A DNA stretch of 64,000 nt, from positions 24,186 to 88,185 of the forward strand of contig NZ_PGVE01000053.1 in assembly GCF_002860255.1 (NCBI RefSeq). The letters are read 5' to 3'. Shown piece by piece: positions 42,025 through 53,909 of the stretch. The notes below the pieces were generated by a model. It ran no database searches and was not told where the DNA came from. It worked only from the letters and a program-made list of their open reading frames with translations. This stretch comes from Neobacillus cucumis. GTDB lineage: Bacteria; Bacillota; Bacilli; Bacillales; Cytobacillaceae. The translations under genes and the position numbers were made by a program. Position 1 is the stretch's first letter; each line of letters starts with the position of its first letter.

Positions 42025-44318
42025 GTATGAACATCCTTACCAGCAAAAGGTGTATGCATTAACATCTCAAGAATATTAACTGTATCTTTTTTTGCTGATT
42101 CGTTGACAGCATCTGTGCCAATACAAGACGGACATCCTGATTGACATTGGCAATGGTTTATCATCCGTAATGTCTCCTCAAAGACTTCCGACATGCCTGT
42201 ATGAATTTTCTCACTTAGCCCAATACCTCCTGGATAGCGGTCGTAAAAGAAAATAGTTGGCTTTTCATTATGGTCAGCCTTTACTTGGGGAATGACATGA
42301 ATATCTTGCGGATCAGCCATGACAAATAAAGGGGCAATATGATTAAGTGCATGTGCTGCTCCAATCAGGCCCTGCTCGAGGCGCTCTTGTCCCATTTCAG
42401 CTAACGGTTTATTCATGGAAATCCATGCAGCACTGGTATGCAGCTCCTCCTCTGGGAGGTGAATTGGACCAGAGCCGATATTTTCATGTGTCTCAAATTT
42501 TATCTTTTTAAAAATAGTAGCCATCGCTCTTACACTAACATCACCGTAGCCTATTTCGGCTTCCGGGAGTGTATGAAATTTATCAACTTCTAAAACCTTT
42601 AATTGAACGGCCAAGTTGGCATCAGTAAAATAGTCCACGTCTACCTCGCGAACAAATGCCTTTTTCTCATCCCAATCCAGCTTTTCTACCTGGTATTGTG
42701 TACCTTGATGTAAATAAATGGCTTCATCATGGAGCAGTGTCATCGCAGAAAACCGATCCATTTCACCAATCACCCTAACATTTGCAACATCTGATTGATC
42801 AACGATGATCACATTTTCTTGTGAGGCTGATCGTAAACTAATATTATGGGCAGGGAAGGAATCATTCATCCAATAAAATTTATTTCCGTTTCGATATAGT
42901 ACCCGTTCTTCTGCTAAGTATTCTAATAACTCTTCTGTTTCTACATTTCCAAACTTATCACCATTCTTAAACGGCAGCTCGTAAGCGGCACATTTCATAT
43001 GATCAATTAGAATAATAAGATTGTCCGGATTAATTCTCGCAGTTTCGGGGCTTTTATTAAAAAAGTAATCAGGGTTTTGAATAATATACTGATCAAGCGG
43101 GCTTGAACTTGCCACCATGATCACCAAAGCCTCACCATGTCTTCTTCCAGCTCTTCCTGCCTGCTGCCAAGCACTTGAAATGGTCCCAGGGTAACCAGTC
43201 ATAATGCAAACTTGAAGTTGTCCTATATCCACTCCCAGTTCAAGAGCATTCGTACTGACAACTCCATAAATGTCACCTGAACGCAAGCCCTTTTCAATTT
43301 TTCTACGTTCTGTTGGTAAATATCCGCCACGATACCCCATAATTGATTTTGCTCCTAATTGGTTTTTTACTAATTCTTGCAGATATGTCAAAATAATTTC
43401 CACTCTTACTCTGCTTCGGGCAAAAACAATCGTTTGAATTTTATTTTTTAATAGTTCTCCCGCTAACTTACGAACTTCTAAAGTAGCACTTCTGCGAATA
43501 TTTAGCGGCTTATTGACTATAGGAGGATTATAGAAAAGAAAATGTTTTGTCCCACTTGGTGCACCATTATTGTTAATCAGGGTCATTTTTTCTTCAGTTA
43601 GTTTCTCCGCCAGCTCGAGTGGATTGGCAATAGTGGCAGAGGTGCAAATAAAAATCGGATTGCTGCCATAATAGCGGCAGATTCTCTTTAACCTTCTAAT
43701 TACATTAGCCACATGACTGCCAAAAACTCCTCGGTATGTATGGAGCTCATCTATTACTACAAATTTAAGATTTTCAAATAATGATACCCATTTTGTGTGG
43801 TGAGGCAAGATTGCGGAGTGAAGCATATCAGGGTTGGTTATGACGACATGCCCCGCTTTTCTTACCTTCTGACGAATATTTGCAGGTGTATCCCCGTCAT
43901 ACGTATAGCTGTTAATATCCGCACCTGAAGCTTCTATGATCTCATTGATTTCACTTTTTTGATCCTGTGCAAGTGCTTTAGTTGGAAAAATATACAGTGC
44001 TCGAGTATTTGGATTCGTCAGTATCGTTTGTAAAACCGGCAAATTGTAGCAAAGTGTTTTTCCGGAGGCAGTTGGTGTAACAGCTACAATACTATGGCCG
44101 CTGATGATCTTTTCATATGCTGATTTTTGATGGGTATAAAGTTGATTTATCCCTCTAGTATGAAGAGATTCCTTTAGAACGGAATGCAGATCATCAGGTA
44201 ACGAAACAGTCCGGGCTGGCTTACTTTCAATTGTATTCCACGTGACAATATTCTCTTTGAACTCATTATTTATTTTTAAATCTGTTAGGATTTCCTGCAG
44301 ACTTTTTTTCACCTTCAT
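42015..44318 (-). CDS. mrfA: MrfA (YprA): DEAH-type helicase of mitomycin repair
   Basis: 767 residues. SF2 helicase with ATPTASGKTLCYNLP (Walker A), FVVIDELHTYRG (DExH), SATIANP and QQAGRAGRRHG (motif VI). The C-terminal domain has the zinc-binding Cys cluster C-Q-C-Q-S-G-C-P-S-C-I-G (DUF1998). It works with MrfB. Ordinary length. No LexA box was identified in the upstream bases. Confidence 0.92.
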   Translation of the reverse strand: MKVKKSLQEILTDLKINNEFKENIVTWNTIESKPARTVSLPDDLHSVLKESLHTRGINQLYTHQKSAYEKIISGHSIVAVTPTASGKTLCYNLPVLQTILTNPNTRALYIFPTKALAQDQKSEINEIIEASGADINSYTYDGDTPANIRQKVRKAGHVVITNPDMLHSAILPHHTKWVSLFENLKFVVIDELHTYRGVFGSHVANVIRRLKRICRYYGSNPIFICTSATIANPLELAEKLTEEKMTLINNNGAPSGTKHFLFYNPPIVNKPLNIRRSATLEVRKLAGELLKNKIQTIVFARSRVRVEIILTYLQELVKNQLGAKSIMGYRGGYLPTERRKIEKGLRSGDIYGVVSTNALELGVDIGQLQVCIMTGYPGTISSAWQQAGRAGRRHGEALVIMVASSSPLDQYIIQNPDYFFNKSPETARINPDNLIILIDHMKCAAYELPFKNGDKFGNVETEELLEYLAEERVLYRNGNKFYWMNDSFPAHNISLRSASQENVIIVDQSDVANVRVIGEMDRFSAMTLLHDEAIYLHQGTQYQVEKLDWDEKKAFVREVDVDYFTDANLAVQLKVLEVDKFHTLPEAEIGYGDVSVRAMATIFKKIKFETHENIGSGPIHLPEEELHTSAAWISMNKPLAEMGQERLEQGLIGAAHALNHIAPLFVMADPQDIHVIPQVKADHNEKPTIFFYDRYPGGIGLSEKIHTGMSEVFEETLRMINHCQCQSGCPSCIGTDAVNESAKKDTVNILEMLMHTPFAGKDVHTCL

Positions 44319-44479
44319 ATTCTCACCTCATTACTTCTATTTTACCGAATAGACGTTCGTTATTAAAGCAAAAAAATAAAAATAAATGATTGTAACGTTT
44401 TTCCATCAAGATTTTATAAAAGATCGAATCATAGTTTGTTAAAATAGAAAAGAAGGAAATGGAATTGAAAGGTGATTAT

Positions 44480-45178
44480 ATGAAAATTGAGGATATTAAA
44501 CGGGTACTTGGTGATTTTACCCTTTTCCGCGAATTAAGTGATTTTGAACTTACAAAAATAGCTAATATTTCTATCGCAAGGGAATGGAAAAAGCATAGTC
44601 ATGTTTTTCTCCAAGGTGATCCACTTGAAAATGTTTATTTTATCTTCGATGGTAAAATAAAAATTTATAAAAGTGACATCAGTGGTAAAGAGCAAATTGT
44701 TGCCATTGCAAAAAAGGGTGAAATGTTTCCACATGTAGGATTCTTTCGAAAGGGTGATTATCCTGCCTACGCAGAAGTGCTAGAGCCCTCAACACTTGTT
44801 ACGGTTCCAATTTCAAAATTTGAAAAGGTCTTAATTGAAAATCCCGAGCTATGTATAAAAGTATTTAAGGTACTAGGAGAAAAGATTGTTGATTTACAAA
44901 ATCGTTTGGAAGAACAAATCTTAAATAATACATATGAACAAATCGTTAAGCTGCTTATTCGTCTTGCTCAAAAACATGGCATTGAACAAGCAGATGGATC
45001 GCTCCTTCTAAAATCTGAATTTACAAACAAGGATCTGGCCAATATGATCGGAACCACACGAGAAACCATTAGCCGGACAATAACAAAAATGAAAAAAGAG
45101 GAATTAATTGTAGTGGATCCTGATGGGCACATGATACTTGACGTAAACATCCTTATGGGTGAATTAAATCTATTATAA
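44480..45178 (+). CDS. Crp/Fnr family regulator, paralogue 2
   Basis: 232 residues. Same domain plan as 34318-35010: FDGKIKIYKSDISGKEQIV, GEMFPHVGFFRKGDYPAYAEV, CIKVFKVLGEKIVDLQNRLEEQ and the winged helix FTNKDLANMIGTTRETISRTI. It is convergent with hcp, which has a TGTGA-N6-TCACT site upstream. Start ATG 44480 follows GAAAGGTGATT; the longer in-frame start at 44459 is not needed. It has only one Cys, so no Fe-S sensor cluster is visible. Ligand unknown. Confidence 0.88.
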   Translation: MKIEDIKRVLGDFTLFRELSDFELTKIANISIAREWKKHSHVFLQGDPLENVYFIFDGKIKIYKSDISGKEQIVAIAKKGEMFPHVGFFRKGDYPAYAEVLEPSTLVTVPISKFEKVLIENPELCIKVFKVLGEKIVDLQNRLEEQILNNTYEQIVKLLIRLAQKHGIEQADGSLLLKSEFTNKDLANMIGTTRETISRTITKMKKEELIVVDPDGHMILDVNILMGELNLL

Positions 45179-45208
45179 AAACACCGCAGCCTTTTAGCTG
45201 CGGTGTTT
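45179..45208. terminator. Bidirectional terminator between Crp/Fnr paralogue 2 and hcp
   Basis: AAACACCGCAGC, 6-base loop, GCTGCGGTGTTT between convergent genes. Confidence 0.88.
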
Positions 45209-45214
45209 GATCGT

Positions 45215-46504
45215 TTACAGCTGAAGCATTTCTTCCATGTCTTCTTTTGCTGTACCGATTAATTTTAAATTAAACGTATCTTGAAGGACTTGAAGAACTC
45301 CTTCAGAGATAAATTCAGGCGGTTTTGGCCCAATTCTTATGTCCTTAATTCCTAAACTGAAAAGTCCAAATAAAATAGCTACTGCTTTCTGCTCAAACCA
45401 AGATAAAACAATACTTACTGGCAGTTCATTGACTTCACAGCCGAAGGCATCCGCTAAAGCTAATGCAATTTTTACCGTCGAACCGGAATTATTACATTGA
45501 CCCAAATCGATATATCTAGGGATGTTTGTTCCAGGTACAACCCCATAATCAACATCGTTAAATCGGAATTTTCCACAGGAAGTAGTCAAAATGACTGTCT
45601 CTTGCGGAAGTGATGTAGCTAGTTCACGGTAGTATTCCCCGCCTTTACCAGGTGCGTCACATCCTGCAATTACAAAGAAACGTTTAATTTTTCCTGCCTT
45701 CACAGCATCAATTACCTCTGGTGCTAACCCTAAAACTGTTTCATGGTGGAAACCAGTAAGTAATGTTTCATCCGATTCTATCGCGGCTTCAGGAAGTTCT
45801 AACGCCCTGTTAATTAATGGTGCAAAATCATCATTGATAATTTTTTCCACATTTTCTAGCCCTGCAACTTCATATGAGAACATCCGGTCAGCATACGTAC
45901 CCTTAATTGGCATTACACAATTCGTTGTTGCTAGAATAGCTCCAGGGAACTTCTCAAATAATCGACGCTGGTCGTACCAAGCCTTACCAATATTGCCTTT
46001 TAGATGAGCATATTTTTTAAGTGCAGGGTAGCCATGGGCAGGCAGCATTTCAGAATGAGTATAAATATTAATACCTGTCCCTTCTGTTTGCTTCAATAAT
46101 TCCTCTAAGGCAAACAAATTATGACCTGTTACTACAATACACTTACCCTCAATTTTATTTTGACTAACACGAATCGGCTCTGGAATACCTAAACGTTTTG
46201 TATGTGCTTCATCGAGTATTTCCATTACCCGTACAGCCGACTTTCCAACCTTCATAGCCATATCAATATGTTCTTGTACATTAAAATTGGAATTGGTTAA
46301 TGTCATATAAAGTGCTTCATGTGTGGTCGCATCCACAAACGGGTCTGTTACCCCTAGTTGATTAGCATGTGTTCTGTATGCCGCAATTCCTTTTAACCCA
46401 AAAATAATTGTATCTTGTAAACTGGCAATTGTTTCATCTTTACCACAAACACCAATAACTTTACATCCACCAGTAGGTGTTTGTTCACATTGATAACAGA
46501 ACAT
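45215..46504 (-). CDS. hcp: Hybrid cluster protein / hydroxylamine reductase (short form)
   Basis: 429 residues, about 120 fewer than the usual class I and II Hcp, and close to the shorter class III. The N-terminal cluster motif CYQCEQTPTGGCKVIGVC gives C-X2-C-X7-C-X5-C for a 4Fe-4S cluster. Hybrid-cluster ligands lie in VTGHNLFALEE, FVIAGCDAPGKGGEYYREL, ILTTSCGKFRF and DLGQCNNSGSTVKIA. Hcp reduces NO to N2O and in other bacteria S-nitrosylates proteins. It has no hcr reductase neighbour. Crp/Fnr-type site upstream at 46565. Confidence 0.93.
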   Translation of the reverse strand: MFCYQCEQTPTGGCKVIGVCGKDETIASLQDTIIFGLKGIAAYRTHANQLGVTDPFVDATTHEALYMTLTNSNFNVQEHIDMAMKVGKSAVRVMEILDEAHTKRLGIPEPIRVSQNKIEGKCIVVTGHNLFALEELLKQTEGTGINIYTHSEMLPAHGYPALKKYAHLKGNIGKAWYDQRRLFEKFPGAILATTNCVMPIKGTYADRMFSYEVAGLENVEKIINDDFAPLINRALELPEAAIESDETLLTGFHHETVLGLAPEVIDAVKAGKIKRFFVIAGCDAPGKGGEYYRELATSLPQETVILTTSCGKFRFNDVDYGVVPGTNIPRYIDLGQCNNSGSTVKIALALADAFGCEVNELPVSIVLSWFEQKAVAILFGLFSLGIKDIRIGPKPPEFISEGVLQVLQDTFNLKLIGTAKEDMEEMLQL

Positions 46505-46564
46505 GTTTTTTCCCCGCTTTCATAATAGTTCTTCATTAGAGTACAAATTTATTCACTCAATCAT

Positions 46565-46580
46565 TGTGATTTACATCACT
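46565..46580. promoter_or_regulatory. Crp/Fnr-type operator upstream of hcp
   Basis: TGTGA, 6 bases, TCACT: a near-perfect match to TGTGA-N6-TCACA, 61 bases upstream of the hcp ATG. It is the best such site in the window. Confidence 0.68.
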
Positions 46581-46695
46581 CCAATTATGTTTGTAACAAA
46601 ATGTTCAAGGATTTGTGACGAACTTATGGCGGCACCTACCTATTTTCTCAGCATATGATATTAAGTGAAATAATGGAAAAAGAGAGGGATTGTCC

Positions 46696-47178
46696 ATGTC
46701 ATCCATGCTTCCAAATGATAAAAATAACCCTAAAAATCAGCTGCCAGAACCTTTCCGGGAAATTATTAAAACAATGAATGATTTCTTTACTGACAAACCG
46801 ATGCGGGGATTTTTACAATCAATTGATGAATTTTTCAAACAACCTTTCCCTACAGGGGCAGGTTTTCATGTCGAAACAGTTGAAACGGGAAAAGAATACC
46901 TTATTACTGCAGAACTTCCAGGAGTCAATAAGGAGCAAATCCAATTAAACATAACTGGAAACTATTTAACTATTTCCGTAGAAAATAAGGAATTAGAAAC
47001 GGAAGAAAACGACCTTACCCACGTCTACCGCCGGAAATACGTCAGGCAGCAAGCTGCGAGAACGATCGCGCTTCCTCATGCTATCAATGAAAATTTGATT
47101 AAAGCTTCATACCGGGATGGATTATTGCAAATCCGTATTCCTCAAGAAAAAGGCAAGGTTATCGACATTGAAGAATAA
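46696..47178 (+). CDS. Small heat-shock protein (Hsp20 / alpha-crystallin family)
   Basis: 160 residues. A disordered N-terminal part and an alpha-crystallin domain with VETGKEYLITAELPGVNKEQIQLNI (beta strands) and the ending YRDGLLQIRIPQE, which resembles the family's Y-x-N/D-G-v-L-x-I/V-x-P motif. ATP-independent chaperone that holds unfolding proteins. Start ATG 46696 follows AGAGAGGG at 7 bases; a TTG at 46690 is less likely. Similar proteins in Bacillus are spore or stress induced. It has its own terminator and is divergent from hcp. Confidence 0.9.
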   Translation: MSSMLPNDKNNPKNQLPEPFREIIKTMNDFFTDKPMRGFLQSIDEFFKQPFPTGAGFHVETVETGKEYLITAELPGVNKEQIQLNITGNYLTISVENKELETEENDLTHVYRRKYVRQQAARTIALPHAINENLIKASYRDGLLQIRIPQEKGKVIDIEE

Positions 47179-47204
47179 CTCAAATTGATCTCTTTAAACA
47201 TATG

Positions 47205-47233
47205 AAAAGACGGCTTCCAACGGCCGTCTTTTT
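47205..47233. terminator. Bidirectional terminator
   Basis: AAAAGACGG, short loop, CCGTCTTTTTT between convergent hsp20 and yppG. Confidence 0.85.
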
Positions 47234-47254
47234 TATTCATTTTTTAATATTCAT

Positions 47255-47806
47255 TTAACTTTTAAATATCCCTCCAAAGCCTTTGACTAAGGATGAAACT
47301 TGATTAACTGCATTCATCATTTGACCTGCTGTGTTCATCATTTTATTAATGTCTACAGATCCATCTTGAGACTTGAAGGAATTGATTAACGATTGCATGC
47401 CGCCTGGTTGTTTTGGCATAAAACTGTTTTTAGGGTAAGGGTTCATAGCTGGGTAACCATTCATTGGCAAATATGGCTGTTGAACCATGTCATCCTTTGG
47501 CTGAAGTGGATTTTGAAATAGAAACTGGTTATCCTTTTGAGAAAACTGTGTTTGATAATTCATATTTTGTGGTACAAAGCCCTGTTGAAAGGATTGACCA
47601 AATGTTTGCATTTGAGGCGGATAATAAGGGCTGTTCTGATAATAGGGCATCATATTATAGTTCTGTGATGTGGTCTGATATGGACTCGGCTGATTTCGGT
47701 GGATGAAATGTTGTGGGTATACTTGGTGATTCATTGAATCTTGGTGCATCATTTGCCCCGAGTATCCATGATGAACATAATGATTTGGTCTTGGTTTACC
47801 AAACAT
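47255..47806 (-). CDS. yppG: YppG-like spore coat protein
   Basis: 183 residues, low-complexity. The first 130 are rich in Gln, Asn, Tyr, Pro and His (HHGYSGQMMH, YQNSPYYPPQM), as in coat proteins; the last 50 (GGMQSLINSFKSQDGSVDINKMM and NQVSSLVKGFGGIF) form the conserved YppG end. Start ATG 47806 follows GAGGAGATG; a TTG at 47812 is an alternative. Expected in the spore coat. Confidence 0.8.
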   Translation of the reverse strand: MFGKPRPNHYVHHGYSGQMMHQDSMNHQVYPQHFIHRNQPSPYQTTSQNYNMMPYYQNSPYYPPQMQTFGQSFQQGFVPQNMNYQTQFSQKDNQFLFQNPLQPKDDMVQQPYLPMNGYPAMNPYPKNSFMPKQPGGMQSLINSFKSQDGSVDINKMMNTAGQMMNAVNQVSSLVKGFGGIFKS

Positions 47807-47992
47807 GGGCAAACATCTCCTCTTTATTATTCTCTATTACACATTATGAAACTAAGAAATAATTGGTGATTCTTAGTCTCAGTTTGTCAATGTCAAAATC
47901 AGAAGAATTTTGTCTAAAGTTTAAATATTTTAAAAACTAGGAAACCTATTATTTCATGTTACGATAAAAAAAAGGATGAAGGAGGAGCTATT

Positions 47993-48202
47993 ATGGACAT
48001 TCGCGAATTAAAAGGCAAATTTATTCAAAGTCGGGATTACAGTACAGATGATGTTAATACCTTATTGGATTTTGCAAAGAGAGCGTATATTCTGAATGAG
48101 ATTGGAATAAAAGAATATCGCGTTCTTGTCCGCGAGCTTGAAAATCTAGGCGCGGTTATACCTGAAGCTGCTATTGAAGACTCCCTCATCGAACATTCAT
48201 AA
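47993..48202 (+). CDS. yppF: YppF family protein
   Basis: 69 residues, strongly helical (ELKGKFIQSRDYSTDDVNTLLDFAKRAYI). GGAGGAGCT precedes the ATG. Order yppG, yppF, yppE is the same as in B. subtilis, which supports the name. Function unknown. Confidence 0.8.
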   Translation: MDIRELKGKFIQSRDYSTDDVNTLLDFAKRAYILNEIGIKEYRVLVRELENLGAVIPEAAIEDSLIEHS

Positions 48203-48274
48203 TTTCGGCAGCATTCTTTCTTGCGCCGTACAACTGCCGTCATTTTTGGCAGGTTAATCCATACTAGAAATAAA

Positions 48275-48301
48275 AGAGATGCAAAAACTGCATCTCTTTC
48301 T
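48275..48301 (-). terminator. Terminator of yppE
   Basis: AAGAGATGCA, 5-base loop, TGCATCTCTT, adjacent to the yppE stop. Confidence 0.8.
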
Positions 48302-48656
48302 ATTTTCTTAGCTCCCTAACTACTTCCGACAAAACGTATTCTACCGCCCGATGGAAATTTAAAAACCTAGACTTACTAGTCTCCGGGAAAAAGGATTGTA
48401 CTGAAAGTTGTTCAATATGCGAAGAGGTTGTATCAATCTGTTTCAGATGAAGGTATTGGGTATCTACTTTTGGAAGCCATTCTTTTATGGCTCTATTCCA
48501 TTGATCATTAATTTCCTTTACTTCATCTACAAATGGTTTAATCACTTCATTGAAATCATGTGTAATTCCTGTCTCTCTGCCTGCTTGATAGTTCTTTAGG
48601 AATAATTCATTATATTGTAAGAGTTTTTCCGTTAATTGAAGTATTTCTTCTGACAT
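48300..48656 (-). CDS. yppE: YppE family protein (DUF1798)
   Basis: 118 residues, a four-helix-bundle-like protein (EILQLTEKLLQYNELFLKN and onwards). Start ATG 48656 is preceded by GAAGGGATAGGG; the longer reading from 48719 would give an unlikely N-terminus overlapping the terminator. It lies between yppF and yppD as in B. subtilis. Function unknown; a structure is known for the family but no activity. Confidence 0.82.
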   Translation of the reverse strand: MSEEILQLTEKLLQYNELFLKNYQAGRETGITHDFNEVIKPFVDEVKEINDQWNRAIKEWLPKVDTQYLHLKQIDTTSSHIEQLSVQSFFPETSKSRFLNFHRAVEYVLSEVVRELRK

Positions 48657-48683
48657 GTCCCTATCCCTTCTAAAATGCAAAAT

Positions 48684-48714
48684 AAAAAAGTAGCAGGTTA
48701 ATGATGCTACTTTT
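48684..48714 (-). terminator. Terminator of the yppD-position gene
   Basis: AAAGTAGCA, 9-base loop, TGCTACTTT followed by T-run on the minus strand. Confidence 0.78.
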
Positions 48715-48738
48715 GACATATTATTATTTTAGCTGTAT

Positions 48739-49017
48739 TTAAAAACCTAATTCAAGTTTTAAGGATTTAGGAACTGGGCCAATACTGGTGTCAAGAATTT
48801 CTTCGTAAGTTATAGGATTCACTTGTTCCGCTGATTTCCCCCCGATATCTGCAAGTCGATGAAGTGTTAGGGCTATTTTTTCTTGTTCCTCGTTATTCAG
48901 AAGATGGCGTTGGTCGGAAAAGGAAGCTTCTAGAACAGACTCCAATTCTTCCAATTGATCATATATTTCAGTTAGCATCGTAAGCATTCTCTCTTTTTCG
49001 GACAATGGTATATTCAT
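48739..49017 (-). CDS. Hypothetical protein in the yppD position
   Basis: 92 residues, helical and acidic, with no recognisable motif. Gene order yppE, this gene, sspM, yppC places it where B. subtilis has yppD, but I cannot confirm similarity. GGAGGGATAA precedes the ATG. No Cys, so no metal site is seen. Confidence 0.65.
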   Translation of the reverse strand: MNIPLSEKERMLTMLTEIYDQLEELESVLEASFSDQRHLLNNEEQEKIALTLHRLADIGGKSAEQVNPITYEEILDTSIGPVPKSLKLELGF

Positions 49018-49211
49018 TAATTATCCCTCCTCATGAATATCTATTACGTATTATTCTCCTTCTTTTGCCAGCTTCCTTCCAGCTTGACAAAACTAGAAGC
49101 AATTCGCCAAAGAAAGTGTTAATCCTGCATATCGATATTCTTTTTCGACATGTTTATAAGACCGCATGAAAAGTCACTGAACCGCACATGATAGTAATGG
49201 AGGTGTTTTTT

Positions 49212-49319
49212 ATGGCGAAAAAAAATAATCCAACAAGCAAGCAATCAAAAGCTGTTACAGAACAAAAAACTGGCTATGGTGATAAAAAGCTTGAAGGACC
49301 AAATCGTCCTGCGGAGTAA
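49212..49319 (+). CDS. sspM: Small acid-soluble spore protein M
   Basis: 35 residues. The ending DKKLEGPNRPAE matches the SspM ending DKKLGGPNRPST, and the Lys/Gln-rich start is similar. GGAGGTG lies 10 bases before the ATG. Position next to yppC is the same as in B. subtilis. Minor spore core protein. Confidence 0.88.
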   Translation: MAKKNNPTSKQSKAVTEQKTGYGDKKLEGPNRPAE

Positions 49320-49321
49320 GA

Positions 49322-49349
49322 GAAAAAGCAAGGAGAAATCCTTGCTTTT
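49322..49349. terminator. Bidirectional terminator
   Basis: AAAAAGCAAGGA, 4-base loop, TCCTTGCTTTTTT between convergent sspM and yppC. Confidence 0.85.
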
Positions 49350-50333
49350 TTATTTCCACTTTTCTAACTTAAGTGAATTCTGAAACGATAGTAATAATTG
49401 AAGTTGATTGGATTTATCATAGTACCAATCAGTAAGATGAATAGAATGGTGGTGGCGGGCTGGAAGAAACAGCCATGCCGGAGAAATAATTCGCTGTGTA
49501 CTCCAATCTATATGATTATTTTGATGATGGGCAATCACGGGAAAGGTAGTTCTTAGCAGAGGAGTTTTCCGACCAGTCTTTATTTTAAAATATTGCTCAT
49601 AATCGTTTCGTGAACCAGTATGCGGTGTCTTTTCTGCAAACTCAAGAAAGTAAGGAAACAGACGTGGATGAAAAAGAATACTAGCCAATCTCTTCCCTAG
49701 ATTGATTCGCTTGGAAAGTGATTTAAATCCATTAACGCTAGCCCCATAAACCTCTCCCCCGCAGGTAGGAAAAAGAACACAGCTAAAATGAAGCCAATCT
49801 TGAAAAGAAAAAAGGAAGGAGTGAAAAACCTTCTTCTTATAAACAGGATGTTCAATAACAGGGGTTTGAATCACATTTTGCTCATTAATTATTAAAGCCG
49901 TAGTTAACCTTTTCTTATCCTTTTCCTTCCAATAGCGTTCCCATTCTTTTTGAATAAAAGCTGAAACATTGAAATTTGGGAGTAAATGAAACATTGAACG
50001 ATTTAATTTCGTCGAATATTGATAGAGCAGAAGTTGGGGATATGCATCCTGAAAGATGAGCCAATTTGCCCGTTCATATGTTAAAAAAAGTTGCTTTCTT
50101 AATGGCGGCTCTAATAATTTGGAGAAAATGTTGCCTTCGAGGTCACACATATTCCATCCGCCGTTGCGAGAAACCATACTTGCAAGAAACGACCAAAAAA
50201 TATCCGGATTTTGTTTAAAATATGAAAAATAAGCATCCGTTCTAGAAATATTATCAACATTTCTCTTTTTAGTTTCACTTGCAATTTGACGAATGATTGA
50301 TTGTTCCTGTATTGTAAGATGATTCATATTCAT
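49350..50333 (-). CDS. yppC: YppC family protein (DUF2515)
   Basis: 327 residues, DUF2515. Basic, aromatic-rich, with no predicted membrane segment or catalytic motif. Features include NISRTDAYFSYFKQNPDIFW and SMVSRNGGWNMCDLEG near the start, which look typical of the family. Position divergent from recU is conserved in Bacillus. Function unknown. Confidence 0.82.
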   Translation of the reverse strand: MNMNHLTIQEQSIIRQIASETKKRNVDNISRTDAYFSYFKQNPDIFWSFLASMVSRNGGWNMCDLEGNIFSKLLEPPLRKQLFLTYERANWLIFQDAYPQLLLYQYSTKLNRSMFHLLPNFNVSAFIQKEWERYWKEKDKKRLTTALIINEQNVIQTPVIEHPVYKKKVFHSFLFSFQDWLHFSCVLFPTCGGEVYGASVNGFKSLSKRINLGKRLASILFHPRLFPYFLEFAEKTPHTGSRNDYEQYFKIKTGRKTPLLRTTFPVIAHHQNNHIDWSTQRIISPAWLFLPARHHHSIHLTDWYYDKSNQLQLLLSFQNSLKLEKWK

Positions 50334-50516
50334 CTTCCTTACTTTTTAATAGAGTATGAAATTGTGTGAAAATCCTTACGAAAATGGAATCATGCTCAAG
50401 TTTGTCATTCACGGTACAATTATTATTATTAGAGTGTGTAAGCAAAATTTATTTTATACACCCCCATAAGAGCGAAGATTTGGTATGATAGGGAATAGCT
50501 TAAAGAGGTGTAAACA

Positions 50517-51119
50517 ATGAATCTTAATTATCCGAATGGAAAAAAATACAGGCCAAAAGAAGTATCAATAGGTACAAGAGGAAAAAATAATAAGAATAGT
50601 TCCTATAGTAATCGGGGTATGACATTAGAGGATGACTTAAATGAAACGAATCAGTTTTACCGGGAAAGAAAAATAGCTGTTATACATAAAAAGCCTACCC
50701 CGGTTCAAATTGTTCAAGTGGATTATCCAACTAGAAGCGCTGCTGTTATAAAAGAAGCGTACTTTAAACTGGCCTCTACGACCGATTATAACGGGGTATA
50801 TAAAGGAAGATATATTGATTTTGAAGCAAAGGAAACCCAAAACGCCACCTCATTTCCATTAAAGAATTTCCATCAACACCAAATAGAGCATATGGAAGAG
50901 GTTTTGGATCAAGGAGGAATTTGTTTTGTTATTCTGCGTTTTACAAAATTTGAAAAGGTTTATCTGCTCGAAGCTCAACACTTATTGAAGTTTTGGGAAA
51001 GAATGAGGAATGGAGGCAGAAAATCTATCACGAAAGAAGAAATTGAACAAAAGGGACATTACATTCCACTTGGATTTCAACCAAGAATTGACTATATTAA
51101 AATAATAGACCAACTTTAG
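50517..51119 (+). CDS. recU: Holliday junction resolvase RecU
   Basis: 200 residues. Cuts Holliday junctions and modulates RecA in recombination and chromosome segregation. The nuclease core contains [35 protein letters not shown] (Asp, Glu and Lys of the active site) and [14 protein letters not shown]. The ATG follows AAGAGGTGT. It is directly upstream of ponA (43-base gap), as in B. subtilis. Confidence 0.95.
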   Translation: MNLNYPNGKKYRPKEVSIGTRGKNNKNSSYSNRGMTLEDDLNETNQFYRERKIAVIHKKPTPVQIVQVDYPTRSAAVIKEAYFKLASTTDYNGVYKGRYIDFEAKETQNATSFPLKNFHQHQIEHMEEVLDQGGICFVILRFTKFEKVYLLEAQHLLKFWERMRNGGRKSITKEEIEQKGHYIPLGFQPRIDYIKIIDQL

Positions 51120-51162
51120 AAAGCTTCATTTTTTCATAGGATAAGAAAGGAAGGAAATTATT

Positions 51163-53868
<2,706 letters not shown>

Positions 53869-53875
53869 TAAGACT

Positions 53876-53909
53876 AAAAATCGTCTAGGTTATAACCTAG
53901 ACGATTTTT
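53876..53909. terminator. Bidirectional terminator between ponA and ypoC
   Basis: A 34-bp near-perfect palindrome (AAAAATCGTCTAGGTTA and its complement) between convergent genes; it includes the ypoC stop. Confidence 0.85.
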
